Notes: generated by a model from the letters alone, not told the origin. A DNA stretch of 64,000 bases from CAXXHQ01 sp963665265 (GCA_963665265.2 OY762224.2:992001-1056000), one strand, 5' to 3'; counted from the first letter of the stretch, positions 52,402 to 61,640 are shown. Numbers and translations are program-made.

Positions 52402-54144
52402 CTATTCGGTCGGAATCGGCTCTTGGAGTCGGGGGTCGTCGACCACGCTTACAGCTAGCTTGCGGATTTCCTCGGCCGTCTTTTTGTCGCCGATGTACTT
52501 CGCCACGGTAATTAAGCGAAGAGTCTCCTCGACGAAATGCTTATCCTGCCAATTTTTAAAACGATCTCCTCCCGATTTCGTTCCTTCAAAATATGCATTC
52601 TCCCGGTCGTAACTCGCCTTCAAAATTTTATATTCCCGAAGCGGAGACTTGATATACCTTTTCGCGATATCTAATTGTTTTTCCGCAAAAACGGCGTCTT
52701 TCGCCATGATCCAACACTGCTCCGCCCTCGCCGGGTCTTTTTTCTCCAGCTCCAAGAACAGTTTAACCGTCTCGTCTCGCCGCCCTAATTCTCGATTGAA
52801 AGCGGAAACTTCTTGGAACGTCGAATAGTCGCCCTGTCCGTTCCGTAGTTGCTCCGCTCTTTTGTCGCGCATGTCGAGAAAGGCTTGTTTGGCCGGAGGA
52901 TACGCATCGCCGAGCTTCTTCCATGACGATAAGGCGAAGGATAGACGTACGCCTGCCATGGCCGGCTCGTGTTCGAGTACATGCTCATGAAACCAAATGA
53001 ATCGTTCGAGCGCCTCTTTATGGCGACCTTTTCGAGCCAACTCCTCCGTATCGCTCAAATATTTCTGCATATCGCCGACCGGCTCCTTCGGCTTACCGGC
53101 GTCTTGCGATTGCGGTTGTCCCGTCGCCGAAGCCGTCGGCTTTCCGTCCCGCCATTCGTAACGATTCTTCGGATCGTCGAGCATTCGCACGACGGTTCCG
53201 TTTGCGATTTTTTGTTGAATCTTGAAATCGTCGTCCGTAAATTTCGGATTGAACTCAATGTTCTCGAGTCGAACCGCGAAGCAGCTCTTCATGGCCGGAA
53301 TCGTAAACGGTTCCCCTTGCTCGCCTTTTCGTTTCGTGACGATTTTCGTTTCTTTGCCGGTTTCATCTTTCTCGGTGCGACGCACGAAATGACGCTCTTT
53401 GGACGTCGTCGTCAAAACAAATTCGACGGGCACGAAGACTTCGCCGTACTCCTTCCATTTTTTAACCTCATACTCGTAAATGGATTCCTCTTCCGGGTCT
53501 TCGTCTTTGATCCGCCAGTTCATTTTCACGGCCGCGTCGTTTAGCGCCGGATTGATCCAGATTTTGAAGTTCGCCTTCGGCGATTCGCTTTCCAAGGCGT
53601 AGAGAAAAACGCCGTCGACCGTTTCGCCGCTCGCTTTCAACTCGCCGGCGCGAAGTAGATCGGGAATGAAGTTCGGATAGGTGAAACCGAAACTCGGGCC
53701 GGTCAGAGTGTACAGGCTGTTTTGCCCGCTTTGAACCGACGTCTTGCGTTCCGCCGTGACGTTTTTCAAACCGTACGCCGAGATAGATTCGCCGTCGAGC
53801 TTGAACGTCCGCTCGACGTATCCGTCCGCGTTCCGCTTGGAATCCAACTTTTGCACGACGAGCTTTGCTCGATCGACGTCGAGAGAAACGGAATTGCGCT
53901 GCGCGTCGTCGTCCTTTTCAACGAGTTTGCCGTCAACGAGTTCCGCCGTCTTCGATATCCACGAGGCTTTCATCTTTTGGTAAGGGAGCAGCGCCTTCGC
54001 GTAATCTTCAACAATCAGTCGCGGATCAGGAACGGAGTATGCGGCGTTTTCCTCTCCCAAGACCGTGCTAAAACCGACGCACAAGAATCCCAACATGCAC
54101 GCGGCGGTCAACAGCCGACGCGAAAGAATAGTTTGCCCAAACAT
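52402..54144 (-). CDS. Exported protein with lipoprotein-sorting-like and TPR-like parts
   Basis: A 580-residue exported protein with a signal peptide (about residues 1-29). Residues about 30-320 are beta-rich with alternating charged strands, reminiscent of LolA/DUF2092-type proteins (DPRLIVEDYAKALLPYQKMK at the start). After a linker, residues about 345-575 are all-helical and TPR-like. They contain RHKEALERFIWFHEHVLEHE, then VRLSFALSSWKKLGDAYPPA, a block that I recall from other planctomycete proteins without a given name. It is the last gene of a three-gene operon with a microprotein and another exported protein. Function is unknown. Confidence 0.75.
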   Translation of the reverse strand: MFGQTILSRRLLTAACMLGFLCVGFSTVLGEENAAYSVPDPRLIVEDYAKALLPYQKMKASWISKTAELVDGKLVEKDDDAQRNSVSLDVDRAKLVVQKLDSKRNADGYVERTFKLDGESISAYGLKNVTAERKTSVQSGQNSLYTLTGPSFGFTYPNFIPDLLRAGELKASGETVDGVFLYALESESPKANFKIWINPALNDAAVKMNWRIKDEDPEEESIYEYEVKKWKEYGEVFVPVEFVLTTTSKERHFVRRTEKDETGKETKIVTKRKGEQGEPFTIPAMKSCFAVRLENIEFNPKFTDDDFKIQQKIANGTVVRMLDDPKNRYEWRDGKPTASATGQPQSQDAGKPKEPVGDMQKYLSDTEELARKGRHKEALERFIWFHEHVLEHEPAMAGVRLSFALSSWKKLGDAYPPAKQAFLDMRDKRAEQLRNGQGDYSTFQEVSAFNRELGRRDETVKLFLELEKKDPARAEQCWIMAKDAVFAEKQLDIAKRYIKSPLREYKILKASYDRENAYFEGTKSGGDRFKNWQDKHFVEETLRLITVAKYIGDKKTAEEIRKLAVSVVDDPRLQEPIPTE

Positions 54145-54201
54145 TGGAGAACCCTTTGAAAAGAAGAAATAGGCGAGACGGCGCCCCGCCCTGCATAATC
54201 G

Positions 54202-54327
54202 CTACCGAAACCAATTTTTAATATGATGCATGATCGGAAGCAATAAAGCAAGAGAAACGCCGAGGGCGAAAGGGACAAGCAATAGAGCGACCGCCCAACC
54301 GGACGAGCCTAAAAGGCGTTTTTTCAT
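54202..54327 (-). CDS. 41-residue single-pass membrane microprotein
   Basis: A short frame on the minus strand starting MKKRLLGSSGWAVALLLVPF and continuing through a hydrophobic core to MHHIKNWFR, then TAG. Two or three basic residues are followed by one membrane helix (about residues 11-32) and a basic tail, so it should insert with its N-terminus inside. AGGA lies 11 bases before the ATG. It starts 32 bases after the preceding gene and ends 57 bases before the next, which suggests one operon. No family was recognised. It may assist one of its two exported neighbours. Confidence 0.6.
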   Translation of the reverse strand: MKKRLLGSSGWAVALLLVPFALGVSLALLLPIMHHIKNWFR

Positions 54328-54359
54328 GAACGGATATCCTGTCGTAGGTCTTGCTGATT

Positions 54360-54875
54360 CTATTTTCCTGATTTAGCCGGTTCTTCAGGAACGGCTTTTG
54401 TTATGGTGACGTTTGCGCCTTCGCCAGGACTTTCCTCTGCAGCCTTTTCCGTTTCAAAAGGCTGAATAAGCAAAACTTTTCCTGACCTTGAACGAAAAGT
54501 TATCTGCTTGGTTTTTCTATCAACGTCAATTTTAATTTGGCTTGTAACTGTCGGCCGAAATAGCAAAAGAGCCCACCTCGTCGAATATAATTTGTCCGAC
54601 GGACTCGTTTTTTGCTCCGAGACGTAAATAAAAATATTAAGTCGAGTCGTTGCTAAAGGCTTGCTACCGATAAGAATGAAAAAATTTTTGTCTTCAAGTT
54701 CGACTTTTTCCGTGTGCGTATAATCATGTACTTTCTTTGACCAAGAGATAATATCTCCTTCAGAAACCGCATCTGTCTTTGGATAATCTCTTATCGGAAA
54801 TTCAAGTTGTTCGGCGAATAGCGTAGGAACCTGAAGCATAGCGAAGAACGCAAGGGATGCAAAAAGTCGCTTCAT
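54360..54875 (-). CDS. Exported hypothetical protein
   Basis: A 171-residue protein with a signal peptide (MKRLFASLAFFAMLQVPTLFA, cleavage near residue 21). The mature part is mainly beta-strand by eye, with alternating hydrophobic and charged residues (NFFILIGSKPLATTRLNIFI; WALLLFRPTVTSQIKIDV), and ends in a Glu/Pro/Lys tail. The gene is visibly richer in A/T and in AAA/TTT codons than its neighbours, which may point to transfer or relaxed selection. First gene of the operon with the microprotein and the 580-residue protein. No family was recognised. Confidence 0.65.
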   Translation of the reverse strand: MKRLFASLAFFAMLQVPTLFAEQLEFPIRDYPKTDAVSEGDIISWSKKVHDYTHTEKVELEDKNFFILIGSKPLATTRLNIFIYVSEQKTSPSDKLYSTRWALLLFRPTVTSQIKIDVDRKTKQITFRSRSGKVLLIQPFETEKAAEESPGEGANVTITKAVPEEPAKSGK

Positions 54876-54976
54876 TTCATTCTCCGAATTAATTTGTCCA
54901 AGCTACTAGGCGAAGCCTGATTGCCCGGAAATGTAAGGCTTGGTTCAAACAAGAATTCGGCGCTCGCCGCAACTCG

Positions 54977-55798
54977 CTACGCTTGCGTCTCCCAGGGATT
55001 CTTCCAATCGCCCCAGTGCTTCAAGTAGGACTGATAGGCCGGAGTAGCGTCGGCTCGCGATTCCAGCCACGTCTTCGTCTCGGCGATGATCTTTTGCTCC
55101 TGCTCCAAATTCAACTGGCCGAGCAAAACTCGACTGCGGAGGAAAACAAAATAGGTGTCCAACACGTCGCAACGGCAATAGTCGTTGATCTCGGCCAATC
55201 GTCCGGCGTCGAACATATCCTGAACCATGTCGCCTTGCACGTCCATTTTGCCGGGCTTGCCGAGTAAATTAGCGGCCAAGTTCAGTCCGCCCGTGAATCG
55301 CGTGCCGCCGAAGTTGGTCATCAGTTCGTAGAGATCGATGTGCGATTGAATGTTGTATCGATTGCGAGGCTGGTCATAGGTCTTTAACGCTTGATTAAAC
55401 CAACCGGGCACGCTAATTCCGTAACGGAAGGCCGCCAACTCGAGAAGCGGAAGATCGAAGCCGCGACCGTTGAAGCTAACCAGCGTCGGCCGACCGTAGC
55501 GCTCCCAGCCGCGCCAAAAATTCTCGGCGATCACATGGGGCCGAAACTGCGGATCGTCCAGTAGTACGATGTCGTGCAAACGGAAATCGTCGGCCACCTT
55601 GCCGACGACGACCGAGATCGGAACCTGAAAGCTATACGGCACGAAGTCGCTGTCGTACTTTTCCATCAACTCTTCGCGGTAGCGCTTTAACGCTTCCTCG
55701 GGCGTTAGTTTTTCGCCGGCGTAACGTAGCTTGGCCACCAACGGGGCGTCGGCCACGCTCTCCGTGTCAAATACTAAGTAGCGAATGGCGGTTCCCAT
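54977..55798 (-). CDS. DEDDy 3'-5' exonuclease, PolB-proofreading-like
   Basis: A 273-residue predicted exonuclease of the ribonuclease-H-like fold. The motifs are in order: Exo I FDTES (about residue 10), Exo II FNGRGFDLPLL (about 109-119) and Exo III YCRCDVLDTY (about 215-224), with the Tyr of the DEDDy class. This matches the predicted 3'-5' exonuclease family related to the proofreading domain of DNA polymerase B. Acting on DNA or RNA cannot be told. There is no polymerase domain and no repair gene next to it. Start at 55798 fits the fold, which begins at once. Confidence 0.85.
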   Translation of the reverse strand: MGTAIRYLVFDTESVADAPLVAKLRYAGEKLTPEEALKRYREELMEKYDSDFVPYSFQVPISVVVGKVADDFRLHDIVLLDDPQFRPHVIAENFWRGWERYGRPTLVSFNGRGFDLPLLELAAFRYGISVPGWFNQALKTYDQPRNRYNIQSHIDLYELMTNFGGTRFTGGLNLAANLLGKPGKMDVQGDMVQDMFDAGRLAEINDYCRCDVLDTYFVFLRSRVLLGQLNLEQEQKIIAETKTWLESRADATPAYQSYLKHWGDWKNPWETQA

Positions 55799-55933
55799 TT
55801 ATTAGCTTTCAGCGGTCAGGGGGCGGCGATCAGCGAGAAGATCACGGGACTTTTCAAACGGCCCGCGATCAACGATGATAGTAGCATACCAGATTTCCCT
55901 GGCTTTTGCAGGATTGCCTCGAAAGGCGAAACA

Positions 55934-57184
55934 ATGAACAAGCGACGATTGCTAGAACGTTTTTTACGATATGTGAAGATCGAAACGACCGCCCTGGACG
56001 AGACGACGGAGTACCCCAGTTCGCCGGGCCAATTGACCTTGGGGCGCTTACTTGCCGACGAACTTCGTGCGATCGGGGCCGTCAACGTCGTGCAAAACGA
56101 ACATGGGATCGTCTTCGCCTCGCTGCTCGGCTCGAACGCAAAAACGCGCCAAGCGCCGACGATCGCGCTCTGTTCGCATTTAGATACTTCCCCCGAGACT
56201 TCCGGACTGAACGTACGTCCGCAGGTAATCGAGTCGTACGCGGGGGGCGATCTTCACCTTCCCGGCGATCCGTCGAAAACGATTCTCGTTTCCGATAATC
56301 CGGACTTGGCGAACCTGATCGGGCACACGCTAATTACGAGCGACGGCACGACGCTATTGGGCGCCGACGATAAGGCCGGCGTGGCGATCATCATGGAAAC
56401 GATTGAAACGCTCGTCGAACGACCGGATCTTTTGCACGGCCCGATCCGCGTTTGCTTTACCTGCGACGAAGAGGTCGGCCGCGGCGTCGATAAGCTTACG
56501 TTAGAGGAAATCGGAGCGGCCGCCTGTTACACGCTCGATGGCCATGCGCACGACGAGATCGACGTCGAAACGTTCTCGGCCGATCAAGCCTCAGTGACTA
56601 TCCGCGGAGTGAATATCCATCCGTCGATCGCGAAAGATCGGATGACGAACGCGATTCGCGCGGCGGCGGAGTTTATTCGCCGATTGCCGCGCGACAGGAT
56701 GGCGCCGGAGGTTTCGGACGGGCGGCAAGGCTTCCTGCACCCGTTCGAAATGTCGGGAGGCGTCGCCGAAGTGAAAATCAAAATTCTGCTCCGCGATTTC
56801 GACACGGCTCAATTGGCCGAGCAAGCGAAATTGCTCAATCGGATCGCCGAAGAAGTGAAGAAAGAATTTCCGAAGGGGGAAATCTCGGTCGACGTTCGGG
56901 CGCAGTATCGAAACATGGCCGACGGGTTGGGAAAAGAACCGCGAGCGGTCGCCTTTGCCGAGGAGGCGCTAAGGCGATTGAATCGGACGGCTCACAAAAC
57001 GATCGTTCGAGGCGGAACGGACGGTTCGCGGCTGACCGAAATGGGACTGCCGACGCCGAATTTATCGTGCGGCGGGCATAATCCGCATTCGCCCTTGGAA
57101 TGGGCGTCGCTCGACGAAATGGCGTCGTCGGTCGAATGGTTGCTCTCGTTGGCCGAGGTTTGGAGCGAAGCTGCGGGAAAATAA
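55934..57184 (+). CDS. pepT: Peptidase T (tripeptide aminopeptidase)
   Basis: A zinc-dependent M20 peptidase that removes N-terminal residues from tripeptides in the cytoplasm. The protein has 416 aa (family about 410). Metal and active-site motifs are SHLDTSPETSG, GADDKAGVA, CDEEVGRG, LDGHAHDEID and, at the C-terminus, RGGTDGSRLTEMGLPTPNL with a late His in GGHNPHSP. AAGGCG lies just before the ATG. It is divergent from the exonuclease gene and followed by an FHA gene. Confidence 0.94.
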   Translation: MNKRRLLERFLRYVKIETTALDETTEYPSSPGQLTLGRLLADELRAIGAVNVVQNEHGIVFASLLGSNAKTRQAPTIALCSHLDTSPETSGLNVRPQVIESYAGGDLHLPGDPSKTILVSDNPDLANLIGHTLITSDGTTLLGADDKAGVAIIMETIETLVERPDLLHGPIRVCFTCDEEVGRGVDKLTLEEIGAAACYTLDGHAHDEIDVETFSADQASVTIRGVNIHPSIAKDRMTNAIRAAAEFIRRLPRDRMAPEVSDGRQGFLHPFEMSGGVAEVKIKILLRDFDTAQLAEQAKLLNRIAEEVKKEFPKGEISVDVRAQYRNMADGLGKEPRAVAFAEEALRRLNRTAHKTIVRGGTDGSRLTEMGLPTPNLSCGGHNPHSPLEWASLDEMASSVEWLLSLAEVWSEAAGK

Positions 57185-57326
57185 CCCGACGTTCGACAAG
57201 ACTAACCCCATCTAATGGGTGGAGCTTCTTGTGATTGCGGCTTGCCGGTCAAACCGTTGCGCGTTACAAAAAGACGTAGCGTCTTTCATTAGTTTATGGT
57301 GCTGCGCGTTCGACGAAATAGCTTTC

Positions 57327-58004
57327 ATGTCATTATTAACGTTTAGAGTTCTGGATGGGGCGGATCGCGGTCGAACGTTTAGCGACGTTTCGACCCCGAT
57401 TACGATCGGCCGCGAAGAGGGAAACCCTATCCAACTCAATGACGATCGGATCAGTCGTTATCACCTCAAGATACAAGAGGATAACGGCAAGTTAGTGCTC
57501 ACCGATTTGGAAAGCACCAACGGCACTAAAGTAAACGGCGAAACGGTGCAAATCTGGATCCTGCGCCCCGGCGACGTGATCTCAATGGGCCGATCGACGC
57601 TTCTGTTCGGAACCCGGGAAGAGATCGCCAAACGCTTGGCGGCGATGCGCGGAGCGGACATTCTCGGCGGCGTTACCATGTCGGTCGTCGAGGAGTTGGA
57701 TTCTGATTCCGGCTCGGCGGCGTTAGATTTCGAATTGAATTTTAGCGAGGATCCCGACGCCGAGGTCCTGTTGCATACATTGATGCCGCCGGAAATTCCA
57801 GGATCGATGACTCCCGGCCAAACCGCCGAACTCGCTGAAATCTTCCAATATCTCCATCTTCGCATTCGAGGCCTTATCGATTCGGTCCGCTCAAAAGGAA
57901 AAACCGATCGCGTTACCCTTGATCTTCGTCAATGGGAAAATCTCGTCGACATCCAAGACCGCTTAGCTAGCTATCTACGCGAAATCGGCGAGCCGACCGA
58001 GTGA
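57327..58004 (+). CDS. FHA domain protein
   Basis: A 225-residue cytoplasmic protein if started at 57327; the longer frame adds unconserved Cys-rich sequence. Residues about 5-100 form a forkhead-associated domain that binds phosphothreonine peptides: TIGREEGNPIQL, then ISRYHLKI and LESTNGTKVNGE carry the conserved Gly-Arg, Ser-x-x-His and Asn-Gly. The C-terminal half (about 150-220) is acidic and then helical, with no recognised domain. It suggests Ser/Thr-kinase signalling, which is extensive in planctomycetes, but no kinase gene is adjacent. Confidence 0.88.
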   Translation: MSLLTFRVLDGADRGRTFSDVSTPITIGREEGNPIQLNDDRISRYHLKIQEDNGKLVLTDLESTNGTKVNGETVQIWILRPGDVISMGRSTLLFGTREEIAKRLAAMRGADILGGVTMSVVEELDSDSGSAALDFELNFSEDPDAEVLLHTLMPPEIPGSMTPGQTAELAEIFQYLHLRIRGLIDSVRSKGKTDRVTLDLRQWENLVDIQDRLASYLREIGEPTE

Positions 58005-58024
58005 ATGTAGGGCAAAGGGCATTG

Positions 58025-58042
58025 GGGAATAGGGCGTAGGGA
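58025..58042 (+). repeat. Intergenic repeat shared with 40258-40275
   Basis: The 18 bases gggaatagggcgtaggga recur exactly at 40258-40275. In both places they lie in a short run of GTAGGG-like units that begins within a few bases of the stop codon of the upstream gene. Confidence 0.7.
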
Positions 58043-58174
58043 GGTGATAAGCCTTGCTGTCTAGCTAAACTCTGTCGATTATTCCTAATTTTCCGCCTCG
58101 CGGCGGACGATGCTACTCAATGAGCGTCCGCTTGGGTCGTTCGCTTTTCCGGTTGCGCGAGGGGGAATCTCGGC

Positions 58175-58975
58175 ATGATGTTACGCAAAGCTCTTTCTCG
58201 GGTATTGGCCTTATGCCTTCTTGTTAGCATGACAAGCGGTTGCTGCTTCATGCGCACGCCGAGCGGCTGGGTGTTCCAAACCGGCTGGTCGCTGGAATTT
58301 CAGCGGCTCTGCGGCCGAACGACTTGCCGCACAAACCCGTCTTGCGAACCACGCGGCGAATCTTGTTCACGGGAAAGGGTTTGCGAATCAACTCGAGAGT
58401 GTCCGCTTCGCGCGCGAGTATGCGAAAAATCGTGCGAAGAACCGTGCGGCAAACGCTATGGTTCCGAACCCGACGATTGCTTTAATCGAGGCCCGGTGAC
58501 TCGACTCCTCGGACTGCTCGGCTATGCCAAGTGCGGTTCTTGCGGCCATCTTCGCGGCTCGCGTCCAGAAGAGGAATTACGGGATCCGGTCCCGCCGGTG
58601 CAGTCGAAGCCGCCCGTCAAAGCGAAATTTCACCCAGTACCCACGCATTCGGTTTTTGATCCGCAACCGACCGAAGCTCCGCCGTTGGCGAAATCGGATA
58701 TTCCCCAAGAGCCGAAGCCCGAAAAGCCGCTAAAACAAGCTGCTCCGAAAGACTCGGCCCCTACGCCTCCTCTGCCCGACGCCCCGAAAAAAGCAAGCAA
58801 AAAATCGTCGGACGACGAGAAAGACGGCGAGCCGAAACCGCTCGAACCCCAGCCGGAAAAAACGACGGATTGGAATTTCTCGCCGCCCAAAATGAGAATG
58901 CTCGAACCCGATTCTAATTCCGCGTCGCCGATGCCGCCGAACGCCTCGGCCTCGTCGAGTTCTTCGCGACGATAG
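58175..58975 (+). CDS. Cys-rich lipoprotein with Pro/Lys-rich tail
   Basis: A 266-residue exported protein. GAGGGGG lies upstream of paired ATG codons at 58175 and 58178. The signal peptide ends in lipobox SMTSGC (about residue 23). The next 100 residues hold some 18 cysteines in CxxxCxxxxC spacings (RVCESTRECPLRARVCEKSC), suggesting disulphides or metal binding. The second half is disordered, rich in Pro, Lys, Glu and Ser. It is similar in style to the small lipoprotein at 13193. Function is unknown. Confidence 0.75.
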   Translation: MMLRKALSRVLALCLLVSMTSGCCFMRTPSGWVFQTGWSLEFQRLCGRTTCRTNPSCEPRGESCSRERVCESTRECPLRARVCEKSCEEPCGKRYGSEPDDCFNRGPVTRLLGLLGYAKCGSCGHLRGSRPEEELRDPVPPVQSKPPVKAKFHPVPTHSVFDPQPTEAPPLAKSDIPQEPKPEKPLKQAAPKDSAPTPPLPDAPKKASKKSSDDEKDGEPKPLEPQPEKTTDWNFSPPKMRMLEPDSNSASPMPPNASASSSSSRR

Positions 58976-59591
58976 ATATTTCTCCAATCTGGTTCCCGGA
59001 TTCATTTTGGCGCGCTCTCTGCGCTCTCACTCCTACACGCATGGCTGAGTCATGCAATCCAGCGCGTTACTGGGCAGAGCCTAGTAACGAGGAATTTAGG
59101 TTTGAGCTGACTTCTCTAGTCCTCTCCGACGCTCGGAGAGCGCTCTAAAGCTCCTTCATTTTGCCGAACGCCTCTAAAGGCGTTCCCTACAGGCGACGCA
59201 TGCTAGCGGATGCCGATTCCGCGATTTTGGGCGTATAGGCAATCTTTTCCGTCCATGCCAGTAGTTATCAAGGTAACGATTTTGAGGAACCGATGACCCT
59301 TAGGTACGGGCGACTAGACCCAAAACATTGAGTTTAACGCGCCAAGGACTTTCGTGAGGCGGAAACGCCAGGCGAACCCGTTCGCAACTAACGGAGTTTC
59401 GCTAAGGAAGGACGAAAGTCGGCCGCGACGGACTCAGAACTGTTCGCCGGTATGCGTTTCTTATGAAGCGGCTTTTTTCGGCGCTCAACCCGCGAGCGCC
59501 GAGTCGAAGTCCGCTTTGGAAAACGCGAAAGATATCATCCCGCATGCGGCGCGATCGAACGATCGCACCGTAAGATAACAACTCCTTTGCG
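58976..59591. other. Long intergenic region with three hairpins
   Basis: No gene is supported. Three clean hairpins lie close together: an 11-bp stem (59065-59075 with 59079-59089, one G-U pair), an 8-bp stem (59122-59129 with 59133-59140) and an 8-bp stem (59166-59173 with 59178-59185). The rest presumably contains the promoter of the protease gene. A short frame near 59354-59578 has no ribosome site. Confidence 0.5.
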
Positions 59592-60989
59592 ATGGTAACC
59601 ATGCCTGATCAAACTGCATGTCGGAAAGCCGGCGTCCGCTCGCTTCTATTGCTTTGTTTCGCAATTTGCGGAGCGACGCCGTTTCAAGCTTGCCTCGCGT
59701 CGGAATTGCGAATGACCCCGATCGTGAAAGCGGTCCAAACCGCCCGAACCTCGGTGGTCAACATTCGGGGCGAGAAGACGATCCCCGCATCCGCCGGTCA
59801 AGCGTCGGCCTCCGATTCAAGCCGACGCGTGAACGGAATGGGCACCGGCGTGATTTTCGACGCGCGAGGCTATATTCTTACGAACTTCCACGTCGTCGAC
59901 GGAGTGCGAGACATTCAAGTCACGCTTGCCGACGGCGAACGTTATCCGGCCAAACTCGCCTCGCGCGATTTGGAAACCGACTTGGCCATCATTAAAATCG
60001 AACCGAAAAAACCGTTGCAGACTATGCCGCTCGGCACCTCGGGCGACTTAATGACCGGCGAAACCGTGATCGCCGTGGGCAACGCCTATGGATACGAACA
60101 CACCGTCACCCGCGGCATCGTGAGCGCTTTGCATCGAGCCGTTCAGGTGAGCGACGCGCAGTTCTACGACGATCTGATTCAGACCGACGCCAGCATCAAT
60201 CCCGGCAACTCAGGCGGTCCGCTGTTGAACATCGACGGCGAGATGATCGGCCTAAACGTGGCGGTTCGATCGGGCGCGCAGGGAATCGGCTTCGCCATTC
60301 CCGTCGATAAGGCCATGTCCGTCGCGGCGACGATGTTAGCTTCGCAGAACGCTCGCAAGAGCTGGTTCGGCGTGGTCTCGGCTCCGACGCACGAAACGGC
60401 AGACAAGCCCGGCTTGGTGGTGCGAACCGTCGAACAACGAAGCCCCGCCGAATCGGCGGGACTTCAACCCGGCGACGTGATCGCCGACCTAGAAGGGGTT
60501 TCGATTCACCGCCCGTTGGACTTCCAATGCGCAATGCTCGATCGCAAGCCCGGCGATACGCTGAAGGTCGTAGTCAAACGCTCCGACGAGGAAGTGAAGC
60601 TGACCGTCACCTTGGGCGAATCGGCGGCGACCACGAAGGTGGCCGACCAACCGGCCTGGGACCTCCTCGGCTTGAAACTCCGCCAACTTTCGGCTGAGGA
60701 GTTCAAAGAGACGAATCAAACCAAATACCGTGGCGGCCTCATGGTTACCGCCGTCCGTCCGAATAGCCCCGCCTCGCAGCAGGGAATTGCCTCCGGCGAC
60801 ATTCTCGTGGGCATGCACATTTGGGAAACCGCGACGATGGAGAACGTGTCGTATATTTTGAAACGGCCGGACTTTGCGACGCTGAACCCAGTGAAATTCT
60901 TCATCCTTCGAGGCGAGGAAACGCTCTACGGCTATATGCCCCTGACGCAGAAAACCGCCCAGCGGACGGGCGAAACGACCGATCGCTAG
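59592..60989 (+). CDS. HtrA/DegP-type serine protease with two PDZ domains
   Basis: A 465-residue exported protease for protein quality control. The signal peptide is VRSLLLLCFAICGATPF and following (cleavage near residue 37). The trypsin-like domain (about 45-255) has the triad His in NFHVVDGV, Asp in LETDLAII and Ser in GNSGGPLL. Two PDZ domains follow: about 260-345 (GLVVRTVEQRSPAESAGLQP) and about 365-450 (GGLMVTAVRPNSPASQQGIA). The layout matches DegP/DegQ/DegS-like proteins. Two start codons (59592 and 59601) are possible. It is followed 147 bases later by a small soluble protein. Confidence 0.94.
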   Translation: MVTMPDQTACRKAGVRSLLLLCFAICGATPFQACLASELRMTPIVKAVQTARTSVVNIRGEKTIPASAGQASASDSSRRVNGMGTGVIFDARGYILTNFHVVDGVRDIQVTLADGERYPAKLASRDLETDLAIIKIEPKKPLQTMPLGTSGDLMTGETVIAVGNAYGYEHTVTRGIVSALHRAVQVSDAQFYDDLIQTDASINPGNSGGPLLNIDGEMIGLNVAVRSGAQGIGFAIPVDKAMSVAATMLASQNARKSWFGVVSAPTHETADKPGLVVRTVEQRSPAESAGLQPGDVIADLEGVSIHRPLDFQCAMLDRKPGDTLKVVVKRSDEEVKLTVTLGESAATTKVADQPAWDLLGLKLRQLSAEEFKETNQTKYRGGLMVTAVRPNSPASQQGIASGDILVGMHIWETATMENVSYILKRPDFATLNPVKFFILRGEETLYGYMPLTQKTAQRTGETTDR

Positions 60990-61136
60990 AATGTCTCGGT
61001 TCGGCATGGTAGGATAGATGCTGCGTTTCGTGCCCGCTGAAAGCCGGGAACGACTTTCGCTCCGGTTCCGCGCCAGGCTTGAAAATGCCTGACCTTCACG
61101 CAGCTTCGCCTCGAACGCCACAGGTTGTTTTCCGCC

Positions 61137-61538
61137 ATGACGATCACGCAATCCGATCTTGATGCGTATTTGGACGAAGCTCTCGCAGCCGACGAAATGG
61201 CCGCGATCGAGAAAGCTTTGCGCGAGGACGGCGCGCTTACCCGACGTTTGGCCGAGATCATTTCCCGCCGAAACGCCGGCGTCCACTCGGTGGGCGAAAT
61301 CTGGCGCACGCATCGCCTTAGCTGCCCGACTCGAGAACAACTGGGAAGCTATCTACTCGGCGCGCTCGGCGACGACATTCTCTCCTACATCGAGTTCCAC
61401 CTGAAGACGGTCGGATGCCGGTATTGCTTGGCGAATCTCGAAGATCTGCAAAGCAAGAGCGCCGCGAAGACCGAAGAGGTCGCCGTTCGCCGCCGCCGAT
61501 ACTTCGAGTCAAGCGTCGGGCTGCTACGTAAGAAGTAA
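61137..61538 (+). CDS. Small protein, anti-sigma-factor-like by build
   Basis: A 133-residue protein without membrane segment. The ATG at 61137 starts MTITQSDLDAYLDEALAADE; acidic helices of the form LDAYLDEAL...MAAIEKALREDGAL resemble the N-terminus of zinc-finger-type anti-sigma factors. The middle has SCPTREQLGSYLLGALGDD, then EFHLKTVGCRYC, where a His-x(6)-Cys-x-x-Cys pattern could bind zinc, as in zf-HC2 proteins. The product is very basic at its end. It lies beside a protease gene, not a sigma factor gene. The role is therefore inferred only from build. Confidence 0.6.
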   Translation: MTITQSDLDAYLDEALAADEMAAIEKALREDGALTRRLAEIISRRNAGVHSVGEIWRTHRLSCPTREQLGSYLLGALGDDILSYIEFHLKTVGCRYCLANLEDLQSKSAAKTEEVAVRRRRYFESSVGLLRKK

Positions 61539-61540
61539 AC

Positions 61541-61583
61541 TTGCCTGGCGTTCGTCGTTAGTCATAATAGACATGCCAGGCAA
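61541..61583 (+). terminator. Hairpin after the small anti-sigma-like gene
   Basis: TTGCCTGGC (61541-61549) pairs perfectly with GCCAGGCAA (61575-61583) around a 25-base loop. It starts 2 bases after the stop. It lacks a T-run. Confidence 0.45.
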
Positions 61584-61640
61584 ACCGCTCTGCGGATTCA
61601 AGACCGCCGCCGTCGCTAATCTTGATCGTCGTTAATATAA

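Noticed and set aside
59354..59578. 74-codon frame upstream of the DegP-like gene
   Set aside because: It begins with GTG without a ribosome site, and the product is low in structure. Not supported.
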